DNA of 64,000 bases from Corythucha ciliata (lineage: Eukaryota > Arthropoda > Insecta > Hemiptera > Tingidae): positions 40,080,751 to 40,144,750 of the forward strand of contig CM075942.1 in the NCBI GenBank assembly GCA_038030265.1, read 5' to 3'. Position numbers and translations under genes: made by a program. Under the pieces are notes generated by a model, which did not search any database, had not been told where the DNA came from, and saw nothing but the letters and a program-made list of their open reading frames with translations. Below, in pieces: positions 43,815-54,997 of the stretch. Positions within the stretch are counted from its first letter, which is position 1. Each line of letters opens with the position of its first letter.

Positions 43815-44869
43815 ATCATCGTGAACGAATTTGATCTAGTTTGAACGAGATAAAAACGCTAGAAGGTAACCACAAAAAAGGCACAACCAACGCAGAGAAT
43901 CTCCAAACCACAATGAAACCTACAACCACAAAGAAGACCCAGACACAGTAAAGCACCAACCGCGTACTTGGGGATGTAAATTATATCTTGCACTTTTTCA
44001 GGTGTTTAAAAACTGTAGTGGTATCACAAGAGTATTATAGAACAAGTTTTGTCCCTCACATTTTGCCCTTATCCTTATTTGTCAGCCTATATGAGTGCTT
44101 ACCGCCCCCAGCCGCCCCCGAAGCAATTTCTCTCAAAGCATTCAACCGAATTTCATGAAATTTGGAAAATTGCCTCATTCTGGCCGTATAATGAACATAT
44201 TCTGTAGACGAAACGATCCGACCACTCTTGGGGGAGTTTAGGAGGTGAGGAGGGAGGGGTGTACAATGAAATCATACTTATTTGCTGTAATTCGGGTGAA
44301 AACAAAGGGAAAATGATGGCTAAACTTTTTTGTCATTAATTTGATGATTAGGTGGAAATATTTGCTCCATTGGAGCAGAGATTTTGGGCTTATTCTGGGT
44401 ATTTCCCCAAAATGGTCCGCCGTCTACAAGCGAGGGGAGGATGGGGTGTACAATGTCTTTAATTAGATGATGGGGTGGAAACATTTGTACCCTGGGAGCC
44501 GAGTTTTTTTGGCATATTTTGGGTATTTTCTCCAAGTGCAACGTCCAGAAATTTCCTCTAGGTGATGCCAGCAGGTTACTGCAATTGGTCAATCCTGAAG
44601 AAGCAATGATACCCATTAGAGTTTACTTTTTCGAACGTTTGAGTTAGGAACTAATCGTAATTTATGACTATGAATTAGCGATACCACAGAAAATGAAAGG
44701 TTAAATATATTACCTACAATGACAAAAGTCGAGTCACTTTTATCCCTGTTTTTATATACATATATGTATATAATATCGGTGCAGAAAAGACGATGTCGTG
44801 CATAATTAATTAACGCGTTTTGCATTCATCCCCTTGGAGATTTGTTTAATTTTGTATCTTTGCAGGTGT

Positions 44870-45490
44870 GCAAAGCAACCCCTCCCCGGTCATGGTGGAG
44901 AGCAGAGATTTTCTTTGCACCAAAAGTAAACGTTCGGCCTGGCCAGCATGGAACTCATGGAAGAATGAAAAAACAACACAAGCGTTCAAGCACTGGCGTC
45001 GAATGTGCCAGATGACTTCATCGAGGCAACTTAAAAATTCGTCGCTGCATGGTATGGAGCCCATGCAGAAAAAGATAAGCCTTAATTATGCACGAAAGTG
45101 CCTTTCTGCACTGAGGGGAAACCCTTGGCTGCCATTCCACAAACTCGTGCCCCACTGGTGGAACACATTAAGAGATCAGCATATCAGGCCTGGCCAGGTG
45201 CGCGGTAGATCCCTTCAGCGTAACGGTTCACCTCCGGCTCCCACGGAATGGTGATGGCGTTTTCAGGATGGGAACTGGCTTCTAGAATGGTCGAAACTAC
45301 CGTCAATTTGTGCAGCGTACAACTGGAACTCGATCAGCGTGGCTACAAGTAGACTTCCTGGGATTCTATGAGATGTTCATGTTGAAAACCTCATATCCCA
45401 TGCACTATGGCATCCAAGCATTTCAAAATGGCATGTGCGACAACAAAAAGTACGACATTACTCTACTGTTATCCAATGAAAGTAACCACT
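44870..45490 (+). pseudogene. Decayed multi-copy arthropod-type ORF inside the long-arm element
   Basis: Coding-like pieces are spread over the three plus frames. Frame changes and stops separate RSWWRAEIFFAPKVNVRPGQ, KFVAAWYGAHAEKDKP, PLAAIPQTRAPLVEHIKRSA and WWRFQDGNWLLEWSKLPS. From memory the pattern (P.TR..L..HIKRA.YQAG..WGQ, then PSP.EWGW) occurs in repetitive uncharacterised proteins of arthropods that end in a Cys-rich tail. I could not verify this by search. The Cys-rich tail is not intact here (isolated Cys near CNGMCDNKK-like sequence). Confidence 0.45.
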
Positions 45491-45611
45491 AATGTGCAGT
45501 TCGTTTTTCTTGATTTTAGGGTATACTGACACGCAATTAAAAAACAAAAAAGGATAAAATTTACTCAAAATCGACCTGTTTTCATTGTAATTATTATAAC
45601 CTTGTACTTCG

Positions 45612-45756
45612 TCTGTTCCAGCCGGGTGTTTCGAACATGTTCGAAGCAGAGTTGCCATGAAACCAGCCAATTAAATGGAATCATCTTAAGTTGTATTCAC
45701 TGGTTCCATGGTAACTCTGCTCTGAACATGTTCCTAACACGTTGCTGGAACAGATC
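45612..45756. mobile_element. Palindromic MITE (TTCCAGC ends)
   Basis: TCTGTTCCAGCCGGGTGTTTC, GAACATGTTCGAAGCAGAGTT and CCATG are mirrored on the right. The left half also occurs at 36017-36080. Confidence 0.7.
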
Positions 45757-46716
45757 TATTGTCCATGGCATCTTTGTTTTACGATATCAAACATTCATTA
45801 GTTCCTTACTCATACGTTCAAAAAAAGTTAACTCGAATATTGAGCAACTTCGCTTCTCCATGATTGACCAAATTAAGTTATCTGCTGTCATCGCCTCGAG
45901 GTTTCCGGACGTTACACTTTGAGAAAATACCCAAAATATGCCAAAAAACTCGGCTCCCAGGCTGCAAATGTTTTCACCCGAATTACCAAGGGGATGAATG
46001 CAAAACGCGTTAATTAATTATGCACGAAACCGTCTTTTTTGCACCAAAATAAAAACAAACAAACAAAAAAATAGAGATAAAAGTGACTCGACTTGTTTTC
46101 ATTGGAGGAATATAATTATAATAGCCTTTCTTTTCAATGGTATCGCTAATTTATAGTCATACATTGCGATTAGTTCCTAACTCATTCATACAAAAAAGTC
46201 AACTCAAATGGGTATCATCACTTCTTCAGGACTGACAAATTGCAGTAATCTGCTGCAATCGCCTAGACTAGAATACATTTCCCAAGGTAACACTCGGGGA
46301 AAATACCCAGAATAAGCCCAAAATCTCTGTTCCAATGGAGCAAATATTTCCACCTAATCATCAAATTAAAGACAAAAAAGTTTAACCATCAGTTTCCCTT
46401 TGTTTTCACCCGAATTACAGCAAATAAGTATGATGTCATTGAACACCCCTCCCTCCTCACCTCCTAAACTCCCCCAAGAGTGGTCGGATCGTTTCGTCTA
46501 CAGAATATGTTCATTATACGGCCAGAATGAGGCAATTTTCCAAATTTCATGAAATTCGGTTGAATGCATTTGGGTAGTTCATTTCCACCCGTCCTCACTG
46601 CATTCGATCATAATAATAATTTAATGGAGAGGATGAAATATTCCGGGAGTCCATCGTATGAAAAATCCGGATCATTTGATCGTGTCTGGGACCTGCTTAG
46701 GACGTTTGGTCTAGGC

Positions 46717-47760
46717 TAATGGTTCTCAACCTTTTTAGAGCGACCCCCCCCCCCCTAGGATCAAATAAAAATTTCACCACCGCCCTTACCAAAATTTCGT
46801 AATTGTTGTGGGTTTTCGGGGGGGAGGGGATATTTTGAGGCGTTTTTCATGAAATAACATGCATATATTTGTGAAGAAATGGGTGAACATATTAAGCAAA
46901 TCTTCAAATAGGAACAAATATAGTGAGACTAAAGCGCCCCATACACTATGCTATTTCCTGCAGGCCGACGCCTCAAGAGGCGAACGTCAGACCAAAATCG
47001 CCGAGCAACATACACTGTCAGTCAACGATCCGAAACGGGTAGGAACGTCCGATCCTTCCCACCGGCCGGCCCTAAGGCCACACACCTTCAGTTTTCACGT
47101 ACTGCAGTCCATGACCTTCAGATTAACTGATAAATATGTGGGTAACCCCGATCGACGGCCTCACGATTGCCTTCAGTTAAACTGACAGTGTATGGGGCGC
47201 TTAAATCAGTGGGATGGTTGAACTTGATGGTTCTTAGCCAGCTTCTCAACATCCGGTTCGATACTTGTGAGATGAAGGCGTAAATCCGCTCTTTTCTCGA
47301 TGTCGATCCTATTTCTTTTTTTGTTAACAGGCCCGTCACGGTACTAAATTATCACGGAACAAGATAAGAGAAGAGGAAGGCAATTACACATTTTTTAATG
47401 GCTGACAACATACCACAACGCTTGGTACGACCGCTGATACTTTTTTGAATATAAAATTCAGTGATTGTATCGCCGTCCTTGTAGCTGGCTCGCAGCCTCT
47501 CATTAGTCGACAGTTCAATCAGTTCTTCTTGAATCTGAATGTCGGCTGATTCAATGTTCTCGAAAGGATTCAAGATCCACCGGGGGATTTCCATTGACAA
47601 AATATCATTAAATCTTACACAGAAGTCATCGCCCCTCTCTAAAGTCTCATCGTCCCCCGACCGCCTGAGGCACACTCACCGCACCCCTACTGCCGAAAAA
47701 CAGTTCACCACCCCACAGCAGCCTTTGGCGGGGCGATATCACCCCCGTTGAGAACCACTG
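46717..47760. mobile_element. hAT-like nonautonomous element with 8-bp duplication
   Basis: The ends TAATGGTTCTCAACC and GTTGAGAACCACTG are complementary with few mismatches and resemble hAT termini (CAGTGGTTCTCAA). The flanks GTCTAGGC (46709-46716) and GTCTAGGA (47761-47768) match at 7 of 8 bases. No transposase frame is found. A MITE is nested at 46932-47202. Confidence 0.8.
46932..47202. mobile_element. Inverted-repeat MITE nested in the hAT element
   Basis: AAGCGCCCCATACACT and AGTGTATGGGGCGCTT are exact complements 240 bp apart. The frames through it are shadows. Confidence 0.75.
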
Positions 47761-47769
47761 GTCTAGGAT

Positions 47770-48041
47770 CTAAAGTACGCGACACGAAATAAGGCGGGTG
47801 TGACTCATCGACTAAAAAACCAACGTTGCGCATTATAGTCCCAAAGATGCGATGAAAAGCTCAAGTCTACACCCATAGCTGGCAACGTTGCGCTCCCATC
47901 GTTGTCACTTTGGAGAGCTGTGAGCCGGTGAGCGTTCGTAAAACCCCACCCCACATCACCACCCACAACGCACGGGGTGGCAACAGGGCATGGGAGGGCC
48001 GATGAGTCACACCCGCCTTATTTCGTGTCGCGTACTTTAGA
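47770..48041. mobile_element. Inverted-repeat element next to the hAT element
   Basis: CTAAAGTACGCGACACGAAA and TAAGGCGGGTGTGACTCATC are mirrored by GATGAGTCACACCCGCCTTA and TTTCGTGTCGCGTACTTTAG. The arms are perfect over about 43 bp. Confidence 0.8.
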
Positions 48042-48063
48042 TGACACTTCTTAGATCGCCAGT

Positions 48064-48220
48064 CATTTTCCGTGGGACAGGGTCTCACACAGAGCTGTTG
48101 GCAAACTCTCCTTTGGGTGGTTTGAAAACGACTGGCGAGAGTAAAAAAGTCGTTTCCCGCGATCAGTAAGTTACAATAGTATAATTATACGACGAATGGA
48201 TAAAGTGTGATTTTACCAGC

Positions 48221-48267
<47 letters not shown>

Positions 48268-48822
48268 TGATCGAGGCGTATAACGTTCACTAAAAACACA
48301 CGAGCAGGTAAAATCCACTTTTCCACGAGTTGTATAAGCTATTTTTGCGCGGCGCCAGACACGACTTTAGCAGAAAGTTGCGATCTCGTTCGTTGGGGCA
48401 GTGAGAAAAATGTCAAGGACGAATTCCATCATCATCGCGAACACCTTTCATGAAGTCGAAAAAACTCTCATCTCGTTCACTGAGAAATGGAAAGGCTGTG
48501 GAATCCGCAGTGAAACAGTCTGTTAACCTCAGTTTCGCTTACTTTCAAAACAGTGGCTAAAACTAACGCAACTTTACCGCTGTTTCATCTCCAAAACAGT
48601 AGCGCGAAAGACCAATAACGCCATTCAATTTTACTGTATAAATGTAGATAGCGTTGCCTTAAAAAATGTGAAATTTCAAGGCTTACTAGTAGTTAGGACA
48701 TCGTTCGATATTGGATGACAACGGTGGTTTTCTAGTTAACTGGTTGCGAGGAACTAATTTTTACTCGTGCCAGCCGTTTTCAAGCTGCCCAAAAGAGTGT
48801 TCACCAGCAGATAGCTCCTTCA
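48064..48822. mobile_element. Hairpin element ATTTTCCGTGGGACAGG, copy 2, interrupted
   Basis: The ends match 38932-39286. The centre is expanded by about 420 bp (48180-48600). This includes T(42) at 48224-48265 and the segment GGCGCCAGACACGAC also seen near 39340. Confidence 0.6.
48224..48265. repeat. T(42) homopolymer
   Basis: It is an uninterrupted T run, probably the poly(A) tail of a minus-strand retroposed sequence or slippage-expanded DNA. Confidence 0.8.
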
Positions 48823-48864
48823 AGACGCTGTTTTAGGATACCTTGCAAGTGAAAACTTTTATTT

Positions 48865-49342
48865 TCATTCAGATGTGTTAGATCTGGACAAAATGGTGTG
48901 AAAGTAAAAACCACGCCAATTTCTTTGGCGAGGAGGGTGAAACTTGCTAAGTAGAGAGTTCAAAACACAGTCCAATGACACTCTACGATCTGATAATTGG
49001 CTACCTTCAAATAATCCGTTACTATACTGATTAAGCTCTCCAATTCTAGCATTCCAGTCACCCCCAATAATTATTTTATCCGTGTGTAACCCATCATTCA
49101 AGCCTAGCACCGCCCTCTCCAAATTTTCAAGACAATAATCAACCTCCTCTTGCGGTCTCCAGTAAACATTACCAACTACCAGGTATTCCGACCAGGTTTT
49201 ATTTTTAGTAAACAGATAAGAATATAAGATATAAGAAATAAGTATATAGGACTCTAGGTAGCACTATAGAGTAACTCCGTGTGTACGTCCTTCTTGAAAA
49301 ACGTAACTAAGCCTCCACTTGCTCTACCTCTAACATTAAGTT
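48865..49342 (-). pseudogene. LINE apurinic-type endonuclease remnant
   Basis: Minus-strand frames give NVRGRASGGLVTFFKKD, then YLVVGNVYWRPQEEVDY, then IIIGGDWNARIGELN. GGDWNARIG is the strongly conserved GDFN/GDWN catalytic motif of the non-LTR endonuclease domain, and GRASGGL is the usual upstream block. A frameshift separates the first block, and the domain stops before the SDH motif. The RT at 56.25 kb could be from a related family, but there is no overlap to test this. Confidence 0.8.
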
Positions 49343-49425
49343 TTGTCGCTTTCGATAGACAATAGGAATAATATTTCAAAAGTGAGGGGTTCTAATCCTA
49401 CCCGAATTAACGAAAGTTTCACTTA
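49343..49425. other. Possible extension of the LINE remnant
   Basis: The minus-strand frame VGLEPLTFEILFL may be upstream LINE sequence. The evidence is weak. Confidence 0.25.
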
Positions 49426-49940
49426 AGGCCCGTTTACACGAGCAATAAAAATTGCAGCAATTCTTTTCTACAAAAATTGCAGCAATACGAAGCAATTTTC
49501 CCTCAGCGGATAGTTGAGGGATTTTGCAATTGTATTGCAGTGAATTGCTCCATTTCTGAGCAACAAAAATGGCTCAACTTTTACTTTTAGACTACTATTG
49601 AAAATTGTTCCTTTCTTCTTTTCCGAGAATTGTTATCCGGGCCACCAGGGGATGGGTGGCCCCCCCTGGTGGCCCGGGTCCAAAAATTGCGGAAAACGTG
49701 CAATAATTATCCAACTTCCGTGGACTTGAAAAATTGCAAGAAAAAGTAGTCGCCGGATTGGACAACAGTGAGCAATACTGGACAATTCGATGCAATTATT
49801 GCTTCAAGAAAAGAGGGAGTTCTCGGAAGGGGAAAAATTGCACGAAACGGGGAGTTTATTGCTGGGCAATTTTTCGGCTATTGCTGCAATTCGCTTTCGT
49901 GCAATAATTGCCTTAAACAATTTCCCGTGTAAATGGGCCT
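49426..49940. mobile_element. 515-bp MITE with TTA duplication
   Basis: AGGCCCGTTTACACG and TTCCCGTGTAAATGGGCCT pair, with TTA at 49423-49425 and 49941-49943. The interior has repeated AAAAATTGCAGCAAT-like arms. A 141-bp relative lies at 61835-61975. Confidence 0.75.
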
Positions 49941-50715
49941 TTAGGGTGCGTTTATCAATGCACTCATTCTGCAGACAAAGCTGGGATAATTATGATGGAA
50001 TCCACCTCCTTATATCGGTTGTCCCTCTGCGAATGCTCCTCTTCAAACTTTTGGAACTAACTACAACCAATTACTTTAGCAGTCTCTTTGCTGCTGGGAT
50101 AAGTCTGGTTGCTATGGGCCTTTTTGTAAACAGTAATGTGAAGTTATTCGACGGAAAGCAATTCCATGAGATATCCAGTGATTGATAAACCCACCCTTAA
50201 ACATGTTATATGATAATTAATTAGTTAACGAATTCACTACTCCAATGTCTAAATTTAAAAAATTATTATAGTATCCTTCAATATTCCAAAAAATTATATG
50301 AATCCTACCCAAGGTCTATAAAAAAGAAGGTCCGCTCATGCATTTAGATTGACGAGGGGGAAAGGTAAAAATGACGTCATTGTGGGCAAAAATAATAAAC
50401 AAAACATCAGGAATTCTTAGGAATTCTTCCTAGGTGTTATCCAATGCGAATGGTTGTCATAGCGTCATATTTACTTGCATGTACATACTTGATTTTCTGT
50501 GAAGTGTTCTGAATTTTTCTTCGGACAAAGTAAGTTGATTGAACGGACGACGTCCGACAATGCATTCACGTTGGTGAGCGACAGATACCTCGAGGGACTG
50601 AGGATTGAGCGGTAGCGGCTAAAATACGGATGACTTGTACATTTTTCGCGTCGTCATTATGATGAAACGCGTGGTTTTAGCTGCGACTAGATTAGAGGAT
50701 GCCCACCTAATCATT
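49835..50715 (+). repeat. Large direct repeat, copy A (881 bp)
   Basis: It is nearly identical to 52403-53169. The main difference is about 114 bp present here (about 49990-50103) between two copies of GCTGGGATAA and absent from copy B. It covers part of one MITE, all of a second MITE and downstream unique sequence. Confidence 0.9.
49944..50196. mobile_element. MITE GGGTGCGTTTATCA with TTA duplication
   Basis: GGGTGCGTTTATCAATGCAC mirrors GTGATTGATAAACCCACCC, with TTA at 49941-49943 and 50197-50199. It abuts the previous MITE and shares its TTA. The 131-codon frame over it is a shadow. Confidence 0.75.
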
Positions 50716-50731
50716 GGGGAAAAATTAAACG

Positions 50732-50925
50732 CACTTTAAAAAAGATAAAACCCACTTTGACAAGCTGAACTTTACTTTGGATACTTTGCACTTTAATAAA
50801 GATGAACCCCCCTTTAGACGCACGAACTATATTTTGGGTACTTGGCACTTCAAAATAGATGAAACCCACTTTAGACGATCTGCGCTTTATTTATGATACT
50901 TCCAGCTTCAAAAATGACTAAATCG
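50732..50925. repeat. 57-bp tandem repeat, about 3.4 copies
   Basis: Units start at 50732, 50789, 50846 and 50903, exactly 57 nt apart. Each begins CACTT(T/C)(A)AAA and contains ACCCACTTT or CCCCCTTT and GGRTACTT. The copies are diverged. They lie just outside direct-repeat copy A and downstream of the MULE fragment. Confidence 0.8.
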
Positions 50926-51360
50926 ACACGTTTAAAGTTGCTCGTCACGTTACTTGCACTACGCGGCTCAGGCTTATCAGCTCGATTCGACCCTGAAGCG
51001 AGAAACAAAATGTCCATTTCATCCACATTAGTTTCGGCTTATGTGTATTTCGCTCAGGTCGGTAGTCACATCTGAAGAGTGTGCTGGATTTTCCTAGATC
51101 CAGATTAATTAGCAGGTTGAAACACAAAACAAAAAATCAAACTTGGTTATACTTTTTTGAAACAAAACGTAAGGGGAAAAATATTTTAACATAAAAATGA
51201 CACGTAAATCTTGAATTAAAAACTCAAGAATATTCTGCTTATTAAAAAACGGAAATCAGCACTCAGTAAAATACCATGAAACATAAAAGAACTAAGTAAA
51301 TATTAAAAAGGAACAAAAATATCACATTAAAAGAACAAACTGTCGAATATTATCGTCCTA

Positions 51361-52405
51361 CTACTGGACCATGAGTGCTTTTCTAGCCAGCGAGGGGCGC
51401 CCCCTTTTCCTCTTTTGGCCAAGAGGCACATTTTTGGCCTCCAGAGGTACTTTAGCGGTTCCCAAACGAATAAGTAGGCCCAAGCTATGCTTACAAACAT
51501 ATTTCTTAAGAAACACAGGGCAAGTGCATGTTGACACACCTTCATTGACAGTTACTGTCCACAAGGCGGTTAGGTGCTTCTTGAATTGGTCAAAGTCTTT
51601 CCATTTTTTATCAGTATTTTTATGAACTTTTAACATTTCAAGCGACAGTTCCTCCTCACTGTTCGATGATGGAATGTAAAAAACGTCCTTCCCGTGGATT
51701 TTTTCTTTCAGTACCTTATGGTTCGTTTTGGCCCACTGGTACGCATCTGTCCAGCGTTTCAGAGTTAGAGTTGGAACACTAGCAAACGCTTTGTAGTTTG
51801 GGCTTCGGGGATCTCTATCCAATGACCATTTTTTAACTAGGCTTTGGTCCAGCAAATTAAGGAACTGAGAAACTGGAAGCCGCTCTCTCAAAGTCTGCTC
51901 CTTTTTTATGGTTGCATTGATGGATTCCAGACCATTATTGGTACTAGGAAAAAAATTGGCCGCTCCTTCGTACCAGTATTTTCGCTGTTGAAGCCAGTTG
52001 GTTTCGAAGTAATGGATGAAGCTTTTAACTTCACAGTCGTCAAGAAGCTTCCACTTTTGGACAATCAATGCAGCTCCTATTTCAAATGCTTCTTCGTCCA
52101 AACTTAGCTGAAGAACGGAAATGTCGGCTGGAAAAGAGAAAAAATACATAACAATATGAACCTAGCGCGAGTTGAGTTTGGTACTTACCGAGTATCTCAC
52201 TCTTATGTTGTTTTTTGAATGAACGGATTTTCGAGTCAACATTTTTCTTCACGTGAAAATAGCACATCAATCTCTTATAGGCCGATCCAAAGACAGCTTC
52301 AAACCCTTTAGTTATCGCATCACTGGCGTCAGCTAGCAGTATCGATGGTTTCCAGTCAAAACCGAACAGGTTGAAGACGGAGCTCTTCACAGCCCGAAAG
52401 ATAAA
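51361..52405 (-). pseudogene. MULE-type transposase fragment with intron and SWIM finger
   Basis: The exon at 52189-52405 reads as part of the MULE catalytic domain (LLADASDAITKGFEAVFGSA, CYFHVKKNV). It splices over a 61-nt GT-AG intron (52128-52188) into 51361-52127, which encodes GLESINATIKKEQTLRERLP and a SWIM zinc finger CTCPVFLKKYVCKH. The tail is basic (GQKRKRGRPSLARK). The 5' part, with the first catalytic Asp, is missing because the reading ends exactly where direct repeat copy B begins (52403). MULE-type transposases move Mutator-like elements, and domesticated relatives exist. Here the truncation argues for a relic, though the remaining 330 codons are open. Confidence 0.8.
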
Positions 52406-53169
52406 TTGCACGAAACAGCGAGTTTATTGCTGGGCAATTTTTCGGCTATTGCTGCAATTCGCTTTCGTGCAATAATTGCCTTAAAAAATTTCCCGTGTAA
52501 ATGGGCCTTTAGGGTGCGTTTATCAATGCACTCATTCTGCAGACAAAGCTGGGATAAGTCTGGTTGCTATGGGCCTTTGTGTAAACAGTAATGTGAAGTT
52601 ATTCGACGGAAAGCAATTCCATGAGATATCCAGTGATTGATAAACCCACCCTTAAACATGTTATATGATAATTAATTAGTTAACGAATTCACTACTCCAA
52701 TGTCTAAATTTAAAAAATTATTATAGTATCCTTCAATATTCCAAAAAATTATATGAATCCTACCCAAGGTCTATAAAAAAGAAGGTCCGCTCATGCATTT
52801 AGATTGACGAGGGGGAAAGGTAAAAATGACGTCATTGTGGGCAAAAATAATAAACAAAACATCAGGAATTCTTAGGAATTCTTCCTAGGTGTTATCCAAT
52901 GCGAATGGTTGTCATAGCGTCATATTTACTTGCATGTACATACTTGATTTTCTGTGAAGTGTTCTGAATTTTTCTTCGGACAAAGTAAGTTGATTGAAGG
53001 ACGACGTCCGACAATGCATTCACGTTGGTGAGCGACAGATACCTCGAGGGACTGAGGATTGAGCGGTAGCGGCTAAAATACGGATGACTTGTACATTTTT
53101 CGCGTCGTCATTATGATGAAACGCGTGGTTTTAGCTGCGACTAGATTAGAGGATGCCCACCTAATCATT
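52403..53169 (+). repeat. Large direct repeat, copy B (767 bp)
   Basis: It matches 49835-50715 apart from the 114-bp difference and scattered single bases. Its left boundary truncates the MULE transposase. Confidence 0.9.
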
Positions 53170-53619
53170 TCATAACGTGCTCTACAGATTAACCCTTGGG
53201 ACGACAAGCGAAAATGAATGTCAAGTGTTAGCGATGAGTGAAAGAACAGTGAGCCGTATGCCCATCATTCTCCCTTTCTAGACTAGCGTAACCCATACTC
53301 CTGTTTTCACAGCTCTATCAAAAGCGACTCACTATGTCGTTCTGCTACGTACCGCTCATTCTAGTAAGTTGTAGAAGAGAATAGTACTAAGAAAATGTCT
53401 GGTGCGTTCCGCACTCGTATCGTTCTAATTTCCGTTGGAAATGATTTTAATGAATTATATTGATTCATGCCAAGATAGCAAGCTACACGACCATCAAGCA
53501 ATATTTATTTAGGGTAATGAAGTATAGCGGATCAGAGGTGTTAAATATAAATTGAAGTCATCTGCCCACACTGTCCCCCCGCACTTCATCTGACATGAGC
53601 AGACCTTCTTATATGTATA
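53170..53619. other. No feature recognised
   Basis: No ORF or repeat is recognised. Confidence 0.4.
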
Positions 53620-53950
53620 CAGGGTGGAACAGGATAAGTGTGACAAAAAAAATTGGGTGAAAGTAGGCCTCATTTGTGATCGAAAACACCCTTCGTACCA
53701 TGGTCCGAAAATCAAAACCCTACGAGATATGATTTTTCTAAAGCTTATTATGACTCACGTCACTTTTCTTAACTAAATGGGAATAACTCGGTTTCCAGCT
53801 GACATTTTGCAACTTTTGATGACAGATTCGGAAACCGCACATTTTTTCTGTACGGATTAGCCATTTACGATAAAATTCAACCATTTTCGGGGGGCTCGTG
53901 AGCTGCTCAAAGTTTTGCAAATCGAGGATTTCTAATTTTTCAAAACAGTC
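53620..53950. mobile_element. CAGGGTGGAA-family element, copy 2
   Basis: It starts TA/CAGGGTGGAACAGGATAAG and is similar to 18886-19215 throughout. The second end is not found. Confidence 0.65.
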
Positions 53951-54997
53951 AACCCCCGCTTTTCTACTCGAAATTTGAGCGCACCGACATCCCAATTTTA
54001 AAATTACTCATGAACGTATTTTTAGTTAATCTAAGAAATGACCATTTCTTAGAAAAAAGAATGGGTTTTCTCTTCAAAATCGCTTGTTTCGACCTACAAC
54101 GTTTGAACGAGCTTTGTGATTTTTAGCATGATTGACGTCATTAAAGCATCATCCAAAGTTTCCCCTTGAACGGGACGGACTGTGTACGCCTGTCAAAGTC
54201 CAAAAAATGTCGCTCCCGCAGCTAGCTGTCGGATAGAGTGCATTTCTCTACTGCGAATTTCGAAGTTTTCAGTTAATTTGCAATTATTTAGCCGGAAATT
54301 GGTATCAACAAGTAGAATCATTGAGTTCAATAATTTCGTCGAATAGCAGCTAAACACGCCGAAATTCTTTTTTTTCACCTTCGTCGCATATTTCACCGAA
54401 CAAAATTACCATCAATACATCCTCAGCACTCATTTTTCAAACTTATTTAAAGTCTTGGATACACGACATATTGCAGAATAAAATTGCTCATCTGCTTACA
54501 CTAGCAATAAGTACTTGAGAAACGTTTGGTGACAACTTTTTAGAGTATAGTGCTGCTTCTTCTCTCAGGAAATAGATGTGCGAATAGTTTCAGTGTAGTG
54601 TTGTTTGTTTTGTTGAGTTGTTTGGACGGTTTGAGCAATGTACTGCAAATTTCATTTGATACTCCCTCTTTTGTGATAGTTCGGACAGCCATCAGACTGT
54701 ACGCCTAAATAATCACGCCTCATTTTTTCTTCATTTTTTTTTTATTATTTTCACAATTCAAATTTCACAAAAACTTTGAACAATATAGTTCTAAATGAAA
54801 TTAAGCTCCGGTCGTGAGAGAGAAGTTCTGAATATGAAACCTCTGCACTGAAACAAACGTAATGGGCAACTTACGAAGCAGGTAGCGCGAAAACAAAATG
54901 AAACAGCTCACGCGTCTATAATTCACTGTACTTTGCCCTCCAACTTGTAATATCGAACAATTTGAGTAGGAATCGGCCGAATTGATTGATTAATTAT
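53951..54997. other. No gene recognised
   Basis: AT-rich sequence with only short frames. Confidence 0.4.

Larger units (their letters stand above)
44134..46571. mobile_element. 2.4-kb element with long inverted arms
   Basis: The left arm 44134-44843 and right arm 45985-46571 are close reverse complements, for example GAGTGGTCGGATCGTTTCGT and ATTTGATGATTAGGTGGAAA. Each arm holds a degenerate internal duplication (TTGGGTATTT next to CGGCTCC or GGAGC blocks). The middle carries a decayed coding region (44870-45490) and a MITE (45612-45756). No known transposase is seen. Confidence 0.7.
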
